Shown: one piece after another, positions 33,362 to 45,289 of the stretch
How the letters are laid out: each line of letters opens with the position of its first letter
How positions within the stretch are numbered: position 1 is the stretch's first letter
NCBI GenBank assembly: GCA_002914845.1
Contig: JXTC01000079.1
Coordinates: 607,702 to 671,701 of the forward strand
Reading direction: 5' to 3'
DNA length: 64,000 bases
From: Trema orientale
Lineage: Eukaryota > Streptophyta > Magnoliopsida > Rosales > Cannabaceae
Made by a program: the position numbers and the translations under genes
The notes under the pieces: generated by a model
Told to the model about the DNA's origin: nothing
What the model saw: only the letters and a program-made list of their open reading frames with translations
The model's database searches: none

Positions 33362-34614
33362 ATTGTATCCACCATTTCCAAGTACAAAGAAATATGATCT
33401 TGCCCGTCTTTGGTCTTGTCCCATCTGGGTATATTAAGAAGTTCCTATAATACATATACTTGTCAGAACTAAACAAGTAAGTAGAACTGATTAGAATCTA
33501 TGATAAACATATCACTAAGGTCACGGTTGGTACGCAGCATTGTATTGCATTATATTGCAATGTATTGTATTGAGTTGTATTGTATTATTTTATTATAATA
33601 CTATGTTTGGTTTTGCATTGTATTAATTATGAAAATATCACTTTTAAAAAATATTTAGAAAAATACCGCTTTTTAAAAAATTATTTAGAAAAAGATCACT
33701 ATAAATTACCACTTTTCAAATATTATTTTTTAAAATACCACTTTTAAAAAATTACTTAGAAAATACCATTTTAAAATTAGAAAAATATCACTTTTAAAAT
33801 GGATAAAATGATGTGAGAGAAAAGAAAGAGAGAGAAATTAAGGAAAAGAAAAGTAACGAGAGAAAAATTATGAATAGAGAGTATTGTATAATATTATGTT
33901 ACAATACAGTGTAATACGAACTATTTTTTCTGTATTAGATAACACTCTCTATATTGTATTAAATTTTGATGTCGTATTAAATAGTATAATAACAAAATAC
34001 AATCAAATATAATATTGTGTTTAATTAATACAATATAAAATTCTTATACATTGTACCAAATATTGACCTAAAAGAACTATATAATTCACTATTATTAGAT
34101 CTAATTGCATACTTTATTTGGTTTGTAATCATCATATACTTCATATAAATTTTCTAAATAACACACCATTTATATCCCCTGCTTTTCTACGGAAGCTTTT
34201 GAAAGTGAGGAGGAGTCAATTTTCAGCAAATAGTGACTCCGCAAAGCATCTCTTCGTAACAAAATCACAAGACAAAACGAATGATCATATACTACTCTTT
34301 CTTTATAAAGTACACATATAAGAAAATAAATATACATACATATATACGTATATATATATCTTACGATGAAGTATGGGCTCTGGAAGAAGACTATCTTTGA
34401 CTGTTCCAACAAAGGAGGAGATGTTTGGGTGGAAGAAGCTGTAAGAGAAAAAGGAGCAGTTCCAAATCCATGAATGTCATGTATAATTAGGATTCTTACA
34501 GTCGTTTGAAGAATGATCTGCAGAGACGACTTGTTCTGACGCATCTTTACTTTTGCTAAGCTTCTGAGACGACTTGTCGTACGACGATAGAGGAGGAGGA
34601 AGAAGAGATGCCAT
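33362..34614 (-). pseudogene. Decayed MATH copy A, 5' part (exons 1-3a)
   Basis: Exon 1 starts at ATG 34614 (MASLLPPPLSSYDKSSQKLS, then SADHSSNDCKNPNYT) and hits a stop by frameshift where paralogues read GFQTAPSS; its donor base is changed (CATC/GTAAGA). Exon 2 (about 34255-34165) has lost most of the YSSEFEAGG stretch. Exon 3 first half (33446-33362) reads NFLIYPDG, frameshifts, and stops at the LTR. The continuation of exon 3 is on the plus strand from 30289. A MITE fills the intron between exons 2 and 3. Confidence 0.85.
33519..34068. mobile_element. Tourist-like MITE, 550 bp
   Basis: The ends are GGTCACGGTTGGTAC at the left and, read inward from the right, GGTCAATATTTGGTAC. TAA flanks both sides (33516-33518 and 34069-34071). 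The interior is a TTGTATTG-rich palindrome-like sequence with AT-rich repeats in the middle and no coding frame. The TAA duplication indicates a PIF/Harbinger-type MITE. Confidence 0.85.
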
Positions 34615-34619
34615 TAACC

Positions 34620-35370
34620 ATCTAAGAACTTGAACTAAAACTCAACAAAGTATAGCTCTCAAAGATGGTTAAGCTCTGAAAGTCTGAGTCAACTATTTTT
34701 GTCCTTTTATATGGAATGGTTTACATATTATTGGACTTCACTTTCTCTCATTTTTCTTCCTTTAATCCTTTTTTCTTCTTTCACTTTCTCCACCCTTTTT
34801 CTACAGTGAAATTATTTATATATTTTCCGTTGCTAGTTTTGCTTTAAAATTCTAGTCTTAATGCCAATGCCAAACCTGTTTTTGTTTGTCTGTTCGTTTT
34901 TTTTTCCCCTACATAGAAATAAGTATTTCCTTAGCTAGTTGGATTTGGACATAAGGTATTAAAGTTGTACCAGAGCAAAAAGAAAAGGTATTAAAGTTGT
35001 AGCATTATTAAACTTTTCACTTCCGTTATTGTCATGGAGAAATTAGGCTAAATATGCTCCCTAATACCTATATTTTGGCATATATGCACAAGTTAAAAAA
35101 ATTTGAAAAATATGTGTGCGGACGAAAATACCCGTACTAATACCTAAGAGAAAATATGCCTCACTTTTAAAGGAGTGTCTGTCATACTTCCCTCCGAAAC
35201 TCTTTTCATTTCTCTCTCTCTCTTTCCAATCGCCGTCACTGCTGCCGTCTGAAGACCCACTGTCTCCCGTCGTCTGAAGAGCAACCAAGGAAGACAAAAA
35301 CTCTCTCTTTCGTCTCTTTCTCAGAAGAGCCAAGAACCCGTCGTGCCGTCTATCGTAAATCTCTGTCACT
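34620..35370. other. Upstream of decayed MATH copy A, then start of a MULE-like relic
   Basis: 34620-35030 is T-rich and featureless. From about 35040 the sequence changes to a GC-richer, CT-rich leader (35200-35365) that precedes the short ATG exon of the DUF1985-type relic. The minus-strand frame here was rejected as a gene. Confidence 0.35.
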
Positions 35371-35373
35371 GTT

Positions 35374-36553
35374 ATGGATTATGTTGAGGAAAATAAATCC
35401 CCAAAAGAAGGTAAGCAAAATAGGATTTGAGGGTTTTATTTTTTTGAATTTAGGGCATTTACAGTAGAAGCCAATTTAGAAATATTTTGTTGATATTTCA
35501 ATTTAGTTAGATAATTTCTCATTTATGAGATAGTGATTTTTTAAATTTTTGTATAATGTAATTTTCGATTTCATTTTGATACGTTCTCGATGCATTTTCG
35601 ATTTATTTCGTTAAAATTTCGATGAGTATGGCTAAAAATAGTACCGGAAAAATTGCATGAAATTCGACGTATTTTCGATGGTATTTCGATGGGTTTTCGA
35701 TTAACAACGTCGAACTTTCGATATATTTTCGATGATATCTTAAAATCGGTTAAATAAACTTTCGATGTTATTTCGACTCCTTTCGATTGTATTTCGATGG
35801 TTTTTGGATGAATAGTGCCGAAATTTCGATACATTTTCGATGACATTTTAAAATAAGGCTGATCTAAATTTTCGATGTTCGTTCGATTGTTTTTCAATGA
35901 TATTTTGATGCCCTTTTCTAATAGCTAGTAGTTAATCTTTTTTCGACAATTTTTGATTAATTTTCGATTCCATTTCAACGTGCTCTGTTTTTCGATGCTT
36001 TTTGATAGTTAATTTCGACTCCTGGCTATTTGAGAGAGTTTTTATAGGATTTTTCGATGACAATCGAAATGTCGTCGAAATGAAAATGATCGAAATTTCG
36101 ATAACTTTTCGATCTAATTCGATGAGTTTTGACTATATTTTGACGCAATTTAGATGCTTTTGATATATGTTAAATTTGTAAAAATTTTGTCTAAATTGCT
36201 TTGTTCCTCTAATGCAGAATCAAAAGTCAATGCTCCTTGTACCTTTTGATGAACACTTTCCTAGAAGGGTCACTATAAAAGGAACAACGGTGATGTCGAA
36301 GATTAAGGAGAGATTTGAGAAATATGATTTGTTAGAGAGGGCAAAGCAATATCCGTTTAAACAGTTTTTTCTTGCTCCTCCAATGCAAGCATCAGGAGTA
36401 CTTATACACCAACTATTGTTGAGGAAGGTGAAATCCAAAAACCTAGCGGAGTTGCAGTTTTTGGATTATAACTGTGAAAATTACCAATATGGGAATCTGC
36501 GTAACAAAAACTTAAACTTAGGTACCAAATGTGGAATTGGATTAAACCGTTAG
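35374..36553 (+). pseudogene. DUF1985/Ulp1-type MULE relic, N-terminal part
   Basis: A candidate first exon (ATG 35374 to 35410, MDYVEENKSPKE then gtaagc) and a second exon from 36218. The latter reads DEHFPRRVTIK, SKIKERFEKYDLLERAKQYP, FKQFFLAPPMQASGVLIHQL and LLRKVKSKNLAELQF. The pattern F...F(L)..P.....G.L(I/V)H.LLLR.V is typical of DUF1985, found in plant MULEs that carry Ulp1-like proteases. The splice from exon 1 does not keep this frame (a one-base shift near CTFDEHF), and the domain ends abruptly at 36553. No transposase or protease core is present. Confidence 0.5.
35560..36160. repeat. Degenerate TTTCGAT-rich array
   Basis: About 600 bp in which TTTCGAT, TTCGATG and close variants recur dozens of times on the plus strand with irregular 10-25 bp spacing. 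The units are separated by variable AT-rich words. It occupies most of the putative intron of the DUF1985-type relic. It is not a clean tandem repeat and has no CRISPR-like regularity. Confidence 0.85.
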
Positions 36554-36817
36554 CCATTTACCAAAGTGGCCACCACAACAATCCGCCGCGCGCAAACATA
36601 TCGAACTTATCGCCAGGGAGAGCTTCGTCTGTTCTTCTTTCTCTCTTCTCCGACACAAAGCCATAACCAACAACAACAGCCAGCTCTCCTCCTCGGCTTT
36701 ACTCACCTGCAAAACCCTAACAATGGCGTCTTCATCATTTCTCCCAAACCCACCAAAATCAGAACCCTCTAGCTGAAACCCACCATTCCATACACTCGAA
36801 TCCAGAAACAAGTAACA

Positions 36818-38875
36818 ATGTCCTTTACTTCGAAGGACCTCTTCACAAATTCGCCTCCTCGTCTGACCCTTTACTTCACTGCGTCTCCTCCCAAGAACCC
36901 TAGCCTCGTCTCTCTCCCAATCGCCTCCCGCCACCTCACTGACCCCTCCTCTCATTTCCACATCTCGAAGAAGAAGAAGAAGCTTCTGAACCCTTGCTGT
37001 CTCGATTCTAGAAGGACCCATCGGTTTCGTCTCGGAGTGTTCGATTCCGAGGGGAATTTGCGGAGCGATGGCGCTGATAACGGCTTCGATTTGGACTCTT
37101 TGCTCGCCGTTGTTGAAACCCTGTGTATCGTCTCGTCCGCGGTGGTTTCGATTGGATTCGTGGTCAATTTCGCTGTTTCGAGCTCGAAGAAGGCGGTAAT
37201 GGAGGTAATGGGGAGCAGGCTCTTTGCCCTTGGGATGGTGGTCCTGGTGGCCGGAGTTGGGATTGGGGCGTGGATCAGGAGGCGGCAGTGGCGGCGGTTT
37301 TGCGCCGGATCGGTGAAAGGTTCGCTGGAGGTGAATTTGCTTGAGAGGGTTGAGAAACTGGAGGAGGATTTGAGGAACTCGGCGACGATAATTCGGGTTT
37401 TGTCGAGGCAGCTTGAGAAGTTGGGTATTCGGTTTCGGGTTACTCGCAAGGCTCTGAAGGAGCCCATTGCTGAGGTATTGATACTATTCGAATTATTGAT
37501 AAGTTTCTTATAGTTCATGGCAATGTGTTTTAAGGATTGAAGGTTGAGATTTTAGGTTTAATAATTGTAAGTAGGGAATCTGCAAAGACAAATTCCTGAA
37601 CTTATGGGAAGTCCTCTATGCTCTGTTCTCGTGTGTTTTCAATTGTATTATATGGCGTATTTTAGTTATTTTGTATTGATTGGAGACAGATGTAATATTG
37701 GAATCGGTATGGTTATAAGGATTATGGGAGCAGCACGAAAAGGAGCAAGTTAAAAAAGATGGATGGTTTGCTTATGCATTTAATTAAGTAATGATTGTCA
37801 TATTGGATAGGAGAGAGAGGGAAACTTGCATTTTGACCACAGGTGCATATGCAGGATGCTCATATGTTGTCTCGAATGTTAAGTATGCTCGGCCTAGTTC
37901 CGAATTTCCAATGTATGCTGGACATTAAGATAGAAGCATTTGCCTTGCCTGTAATTTACTAAATGATGAGCCAAATTGTGAGGTTAATGACGATTAGAGT
38001 CCTGCATGTCTACTAAGTAATCCTTTTCATGTCCTTCTTAAGCCTTTGTCTATCATTCATACATTACCAACGATGTGAGGTTTTGAACTCTTTGTTTTAT
38101 GTTTGATGATAAGAGTTCAAAGCCATGCCTATGGTTACAGGATCAGTATCTGGTTTGTCAGGAAAATGCATTAGTTTGAGATAGAAAGTAGAATTCTCGG
38201 TGAAGTTTAAAATAGAGGTGTAATGATGAAATATGCTTCAACTTTTCTATTAGAAACTAATCTGTTGTCAGATTTTGTAAGATTCTTATTTGATAATATT
38301 TCTGTGTTTGTGCTTGAAGACTGCAGCTTTGGCCCAAAAAAATTCAGAGGCTACTCGAGCATTAGCAATCCAAGAAGGCATTCTAGAGAAGGAGCTTGGT
38401 GAGATTCAAAAGGTTTTGCTGGCTATGCAGGTGAGTCAATGCTATCCCCTGAGGCAAATAAGCCGAACTATTAGGTTTCTTAACGGATTCTAGATCTGAT
38501 AACTTTTATATTTTCTGAAATATATACACGATTAGGGAATTTTGGACTGGTTTGATGTAGAGACATATTGTCAATTTCAATAAGTTACAGTCTAGTTTGT
38601 CTGAAGTAAAAGAATTCATACTAAAACATTAGAGATGGCAAAGTTGTTATATCTGGTAGATTTGCCGTAAGTTGGAGATACGGTCGTCTCTGATTAAAAG
38701 TTTTTGCATCGACTGACGTCTGCAGGAGCAGCAGCAGAAACAACTTGAGTTGATTCTTGCAATTGGGAAGACTGGGAAATTATGGGATACCAAACAAGAA
38801 CGTAGCCAAGAACAAGAGAGAATTGACACACGCGATTCAACACCGGAGGGTTTAAAACAGAAGCAAGCTCACTAA
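36818..38875 (+). CDS. Predicted organelle membrane protein with coiled-coil tail
   Basis: Three exons (36818-37474, 38320-38430, 38726-38875) with phase-0 introns give 305 aa. Residues 1-75 are rich in Ser, Pro, Lys and Arg with almost no acidic residues, suggesting a plastid or mitochondrial transit peptide. Hydrophobic segments at about 95-121 (VVETLCIVSSAVVSIGFVVN) and 135-152 (LFALGMVVLVAGVGIGAWI) suggest two membrane spans followed by RRRQWRR. Residues about 172-270 form a charged helical region (LLERVEKLEEDLRNSATIIR), consistent with a coiled coil. It is a conserved-looking plant protein that I cannot name. The exon 2 acceptor (cttgaag) is weaker than the alternative ctgcag, but only it keeps frame. 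Confidence 0.8.
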
Positions 38876-38879
38876 ATAT

Positions 38880-40780
38880 AAGCTCGGGATAGAAACAAAC
38901 AAGGTAGCTTCCAGAAAAGGATTTTGAAGCGCTTACGATGGAAAATGATGGTATGACATCCATTTAGTGGACGCAAGCTCTCATTATAATGGAAAATGGG
39001 GTATGACATCCAATTAATGGATACAGCTCTCATTGAGGCCTTTAGGCACTCTGCTCGTAATTTTTGTGGCTATGTTTTAGCAGCCTTGTATTTTCAGTTA
39101 ATGAAAATTTTCTTGGCTTATATATTTATATATATGTATATGTCATTCAGGAGGTAAAGGAAACACAACAAAGGAAGAATTAGTTGAAAAAGCACTCATT
39201 CCTGGTTGAACATAACATTGTATTTGTACCACTAATGCACAAATGTTTCGTTTTTTTCTCTACTGCTCAATTGTAGTCCCTGTAGTACGGTGGTCTTTCG
39301 AACTCGATCTCCTTTTCCCTATAGTAAATGTCCACAAACCGTCCTCGGACCTGCATTAAAATCTCGTTCTGATAAAAATTTGTGTCAATTTTTTAAGGGA
39401 GAGAGTGAGAGGAGGGTAAACATGTGGTTCTTCTCTGTCGGGCAGATGATTTTAAATTTTGAGAGGATTTTGCACTTTTTGTCTCAAATTCAACTTTGAT
39501 TAAAACTCAACCACTGTGAAAACAAGAGAAACAAAGAGGCGAAACAGAAAATTTCTCAATGATAACCGTTTATAAACTTGCAAATAATTGCTAGGTGTCA
39601 TGAAGGGTAGTCCAAACGGCAAACACCAGAAGTGACTCCAAGCTTGTAAGGGATTTGGACACTTATACCTAAGTTTTGAGAAAATGCCTCGTAAGGGATT
39701 TGGGATTTGGACACGTATACCTAAGTTGTGAGGAAATGCCTCGTAAGGAATTTGGATTTGGAAATTTGATTTTTTATGGTAATTTTTCAAAAAAAATTGA
39801 AAAATCCCGGAATTTGAAATTATTATAAAAAATTACGTATTTCATTATATAATACTACTTTTAAAAGAATTTAGAAAAATACATTTTTTATTAATTGATG
39901 AGATACTTAAGATAACTAATCGAGTTACCTAAGGTAACTTGATCAGTTATTTCAAATAATTGAATTGGTTACCCTGAGTAACCTAACGAGTTACCTTGAG
40001 TACTATTAAAAAATACCAATTTTAAAGAAAAATTTTGTTTTTCGAAACATGTTTTAAAAGTGTTATTTTTAATAATATTTTTAAAAAGTGATATTTTTTA
40101 AAATAAATCTGGGATTTTAAAAAAAATTAGTCTATCCGGGATTTTTCAAATTTTGGTACTTTAGGCCTGGAATTTTGTAAGAAACCCCTAAGTTTTCAAA
40201 AAAAACAAAAAATAAAAAAAAAAACAAAACAAAAAAAAAGCAAAAACAAAATACAACGCTCTCAAAATAATTTTTTCTCCGTACGGCATTCAATGGCATT
40301 TTTATAGATAGTTAGAAGAAACTAAAATGGTTTCCAGTAAAAAAGAATTTGGTTTCTCAGTTTATATTAACCAATTAGTTTCTGACTTCCAACAAATCAA
40401 ATTAGTTTCAAGTAATATTTTTCTCTAGTTTCTAGTAACTTTTGGTTTCTAATTTTTGGTAATCACATTGATTTCTTTAGAATTTAGTTATTTATTACAA
40501 GAAATTAAATTAGTTTCTAGTAACTAAAATATTTAGAAAAATAACACTAAATATCATATGAGAAAAAGAATTATTTAAAAAAGGTCGTATTTTTGTTATT
40601 ATGTTTTAGAAGTGGATTGTCTATTTTCCTAATGTATGCTCCAGGCCCAGCCCAACCTACTTGTAGAAGCGATGTCATTTTAGTTACAGCCAAGCAGCAA
40701 GCTGAACTGCAGAAGCTCCCTAGTTCTCTTCCAGTTCCAGTCCCCCGAGTTCCCACTTGTCGATCGAGAAAGAGAGAGAG
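38880..40780. other. Intergenic with AT-rich repeats
   Basis: Includes the likely 3' UTR of the upstream gene (to about 39130). At 39646-39760 is an imperfect direct repeat (gtaagggatttgg ... aaatgcctc, two full units and a third start). At 39830-40540 is an AT-rich repeat with 'ttagaaaaatac', 'gagttacctaaggtaac' and 'gtttctagtaac' words related to 9000-9170 and 49490-49700. A (GA)n run at 40769-40790 directly precedes the next start codon. Confidence 0.5.
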
Positions 40781-40790
40781 AGAGAGAGAG

Positions 40791-43700
40791 ATGGAAAGCT
40801 TAAGGAAGTTAGAAGAGTTGCAGAAAACCATAATGTTGATGCAATCATACGGCGTCGTATCCAGCAGCAGCTCATCCGACCACGATTCTAATCGTTTCAT
40901 CGCCAGTCTCGTCCTCTTCCTCGTAAAACCTCATACATATATATATATATTGCAACCTCTTTGCTATTATTTTTGTTTCTTTGAACTTTTTTATTTTCCT
41001 ATATATATATTTTTATTTATATCTCTTTCTGGAACATGAAATGCCCCAAAAGATACAACCTTGTGGAGAGCTCGACTTGGCAAAGAAGTGTGCTTTGGTT
41101 TCTGATTACGTTCCCAAGGTAATTAAAGTATCATTCTCAGTAAAGTATCATTCTTTCCTCGCTTCTCTGGTTTCATCCGACTTTACTCTTCATTGAATGA
41201 ACTGGGTTTTGATTATTTTCACTTGTTTCCCGCAGATTTCATCTGGGTTTCTTCAGAAAGCCTCAATCTGCCTTAGTCAGAAAGGTATTGAATTTTATTT
41301 TCTAATTTTTTTTAAAAAAAAAAACAAAACCCTACCAAAATCAGCTTAGTCGTTGCTTCCATTCTTATTTGATCGATACTCAGTTGAATAATGAGAACCT
41401 CTAAAGTGCTTTTTGTTTTTTCAACTTAATAGCAATATCCTGCGTGTGTGTACATTGCTTATGTGTATGTTTATGGTTAGATGCTTTATATTCCATCTAT
41501 CCCTTTGTTCTGGTGGATACAGAGTCTGTACTTTTTACGGTTATAGACATAATTTTCTGGATTTTATGAATACTTAACGGTATTCGCAATTGTTGAACAG
41601 ATATCTGGCTTGTCAGAGGATCCCAATCGTAATATATTTGACGTATCCTGTGTCTTTCTTTTTTCTGAAATCCATTTTAGAGCGTTCCCGTTGCTGTGGC
41701 AAGAGTTGCGCCTTTTTACTTTTATGTTGTAGTTTTAAGGGAGTTTAGCTTTCCATTCAGATTCTTAATTTAATCCTTGTCAGCCAATTTCTTTTAATTT
41801 AAGTGAAACACCTCTTTCTTACTAAAAATGTAAAATAAGTGTTTTTTTCCCCCAGAAGGTTATGCATCAGTATCGCTGGAATCTGATTCACAAATATTCA
41901 TTCTTGGACAACTTTTACTCTTTTGCAGGCTCTCAACAACATAATGTTGGAGAGGAATTTCAGATTAACTGTGTGGACAAGTCTGATTCTTACTTGTTGC
42001 ATTCTGATTTTGAAGAAATGGCTATGATTGGGCTTGATTCAATGCAGCGGGCAAATTCTACCCTTGAAGATTTTGTAAGCTGTTATCTTTTTCTTGAAGA
42101 AATGACCTGCTACAGTTGAACTTGATTCAGAAAACGAGTGAAATATTGGCTTTAATTTTTTAACAAAACTTTTCCTCATGTTTAATTATTTATTGAAAAT
42201 GGAGCTTTTTATTGCTTCTTGGACAATGTGCATCTATTGTTTTACATGAACTCTAAAAGTTTGTATAGTGTATACCAAATAACATTTTATTAATTTTGTG
42301 TAGTGTATACCAAATAACATTTTATTAATATCTGTGTCTTTAATATTAGTTTCTCAAAATGTAATTTTGTAGAAATTCAATGTTGACCTTGTTTTTATTT
42401 TCTTAGAATTTAATTCAGTTTAGCATGAAATTTGAGCATGCAACCACGTCATCAAAGTATACTGTAGACTGGTTGTTTTTCATTTTTGGAAGAAGAAAAC
42501 AATAGGCTCTGTGCCTGCTGAAAAATTATTGACAATGTATGCTGTGATTTAGATGGTGACTCGCCTTTGTGCATTTTGCAGTGCAGATCTTATTTTATGT
42601 TCCATGGGATGGATGTGAACAAACCAAATGAAATATTCAAATATTTACCCTTGCTTTCATTCACAGAGAGTTATATATATCAGGTAATCCAAACATTATA
42701 ATAAGTTTAGTTATTGTTTCATTAAGAGGAGAAAATTAATTTTAGTTAGCTTGGTTTTACTGCTAATGATTAGCTTTCTTAAGGGCTGTCATAAAATGGT
42801 CATATCTTAGAAAACTATTTCTATGTACTAGTCTGAGGTAGGGATATGATGCCTCTTTCTCTTCCTCCGGCCTCTAGTAAGTTCTTTTCTTAAAAGAATT
42901 ATAAGCATCGTTGATGTCTGCAATAATGTCACAATTTATAGAGTTGCCATTGATTGGTCTCTCTTATTGAGCTTGATAAGCTTTACTTCCCATTCTCTTA
43001 TTGGACATGGGGTTTGTTGTTGCAGCTGGATAGTTTGAATGAGAAGACACTGCACGCACCACGCAATGGAGAGAAATTTTTAGAAAGAGGAGCCAAGGTT
43101 GTTACACTAGGAACTTTGGAATTACTAGCCATAGAAAGTTGTGATTTGTAAATAGGTACTAAATTTCATTTGGCCAATGTTATTCTTGCTCATTTGCAGG
43201 AAGTCGAACCGATGTTCATTTCTAAGTTTACAAATGTATTTAAAACTGATCCATTCAGACCACTGGCTGATCTACTAGGTTATCATGGCCTTTTAACGGA
43301 GAGGTGTGAGTAACTTTTGTTTCTCACTGTATTCTTTATTACAAAATGGAAAGGGAAAATATAACTTTGACTTATCATTTTATATTTTTTCTAATTGATT
43401 TGTTAAGAATGAGAGAAGAATTTAAGCATGGAGAAGAGTACTGGGCTCTTGAAAGAATGCTTTGTTGTGCTCTGGTCAACCGAAAGGAGGTATTTACCTT
43501 CTCGAGGGTTTTTATAATCAGTTGGTTCTTCAATTCTCTGCACTCAGTTATCAGTTGCATAGCATGATCTCTCCATTTAGTTTTTATAAATATCCACTGC
43601 TTCTCAGATATCTGTTGAAGATGTGATAAAGGCAATTCATCTCAAATCCTTTGATTATCGAGTGCTAAACCTTCTTCTCTATCAATTGAGAGGAGAGCAG

Positions 43701-45285
43701 GTAGCTTCTTGTTGTATGACATATGTGTATGTTTACATGTCTATACTGGATTTCTTCTTCAAAATGTTTATTGATGCGATTAGTCTTTATTTTAACAGTT
43801 TTAAACATTATCTAAATTTTTTCGAGTACGTTCACACAAGTTTCATTTAGTTGTACTTTGTTTGAAGCTATTGTGAAGGTTAATGAGGTGCATATGGATT
43901 TCCTTTCAATCTCAGAGTTCCTAGTGGAGGTAGCTGATGATCTGTGAGTACTTTTCTTCTTGTTTATCTCACGACCTCCTCCTGGATATGCTACTTATAT
44001 CTCAATGAGAATACAGTTCTCTGCTACATTTGGCTGTTCTATTTTATTGCAAAATTAATGATTATATGTATGGATTCAGTTATATTTGCTGCTAACTTGA
44101 TGCAGTTATGTTGCAGGTTTGACTATGAGGTGGTTCACTTGCCGAGTCTATCAATGTACTCCGTTTTAATCTTTATCTGTCCTATTTTGAAATGTTCTTT
44201 CCACCTGCAGGATGATGTATTAGAGAATAATTTCAATATTCTTCGCATGTTTGTCAGAATATATGGAACTTCAGCCCCTGCTATGGTGGTGAGTATGTCA
44301 AACAGATCATGCTTTTTTCTTTTTCTTTCTTTCCTTTTTGCTTTCCTCATGTTTTTGGTCGGTTGAGATTGATTTTGAACATGCATAACATGAACTCCTC
44401 CATCCTCATAACATCAGAACTGATAATATTAGGAAGGGTTTTCCATCCACACATTTGGTGAAATAAAACTTCGATCCAAAACAATTTTTTGGTTAACTGT
44501 TAGTGATTTTGAAAATCTTGAAATCATCTACAAATTTTAATGGTTGTCCATTACTGAATTGTTTTTCCCCTGGTCAATAGTAGTGTTTTTCAGGTTTTTT
44601 CTTTTCTCCCTTTTCTTTTTCTATCTTAAGGTGCAATCTGTAGTATTTCTAAATTATTCCAGCTTCTGAATGCAAATGTCTACGGTGTCCTTTTGTTGCT
44701 TGACAAATATTAGAATAGGAGGTTTCTGAATAATACTCCATAATTATGGTGGTATAAAAGTATGCTTCAAAAACGCACAAACGTAGTTTCTTCTTCAAAG
44801 TTTTTAGTCCTTCACAAAATTGAGTTAGGTAGGATCAAAATTATGATGGTAATAAATCTCTCTTGCTCATTGACAAGATCTAACAAAATATAACTCAATT
44901 CTTTTTGTTGATCCTAGGTGGTAAGTTACAAGTGAATATGTATTTGAATTCAGACATGTCTTCATAATTTTTGCGTATTATATCTCTGTAGGCAAAATAC
45001 ATAGCGCAGGCTGAAGAAAAGTACAGTATTTTATTGAAGACTTTGGAATCCCAACTATCCTTGGAGTACCACAGAAGATGTGAAGAAGCCACTCGAGAAG
45101 GTAATGTCACCATTTAAAATTCTTTCTATGAGAATAGACCATATTTTTCCATTGGAACTATGATTTACTAGAAGATGAATTGTCTAGGAGGGAATATGTC
45201 TAAACATCCTCTTGGGACGTGGAGTATTCCACAGCTAATACATGACGAAGAATTTTACCGTTCAACTCTGCTAGATGCCAAGTGA
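40791..45285 (+). CDS. Conserved plant protein of unknown function, 14 exons
   Basis: Exons: 40791-40922, 41053-41118, 41236-41284, 41929-42074, 42582-42683, 43026-43097, 43200-43303, 43408-43489, 43608-43700, 43879-43943, 44117-44129, 44211-44288, 44992-45100, 45188-45285. They sum to 1209 nt, a 402-aa frame with GT-AG introns. The protein is soluble-looking and helical: SLRKLEELQKTIMLMQSYG at the start, FCRSYFMFHGMDVNKPNEIF and LLSFTESYIYQLDSLNEKTL in the middle, HLKSFDYRVLNLLLYQLRGE, SISEFLVEVADDLFDYEDDV, and HPLGTWSIPQLIHDE near the end. The density of evenly spread, intron-respecting frames indicates a real gene. I do not recognise a catalytic motif. The fourth exon boundary was chosen by frame, since the acceptor at 41855 would frameshift. 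Confidence 0.85.
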
Positions 45286-45289
45286 GAAT

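Noticed and set aside
35061-35369. 102-aa minus-strand frame
   Set aside because: Antisense to the CT-rich leader of the DUF1985-type relic; the end of the frame is AT-rich noise and no domain was seen.
35560-36160. Possible CRISPR-like or clean satellite array
   Set aside because: The TTTCGAT words have irregular spacing and no conserved repeat/spacer pattern; the genome is plant.
36542-37518. Minus-strand frames of 159 and 188 aa across 36.5-37.5 kb
   Set aside because: Antisense to the first exon of the plus-strand membrane-protein gene, which has consistent introns, hydrophobic spans and a coherent C-terminus.
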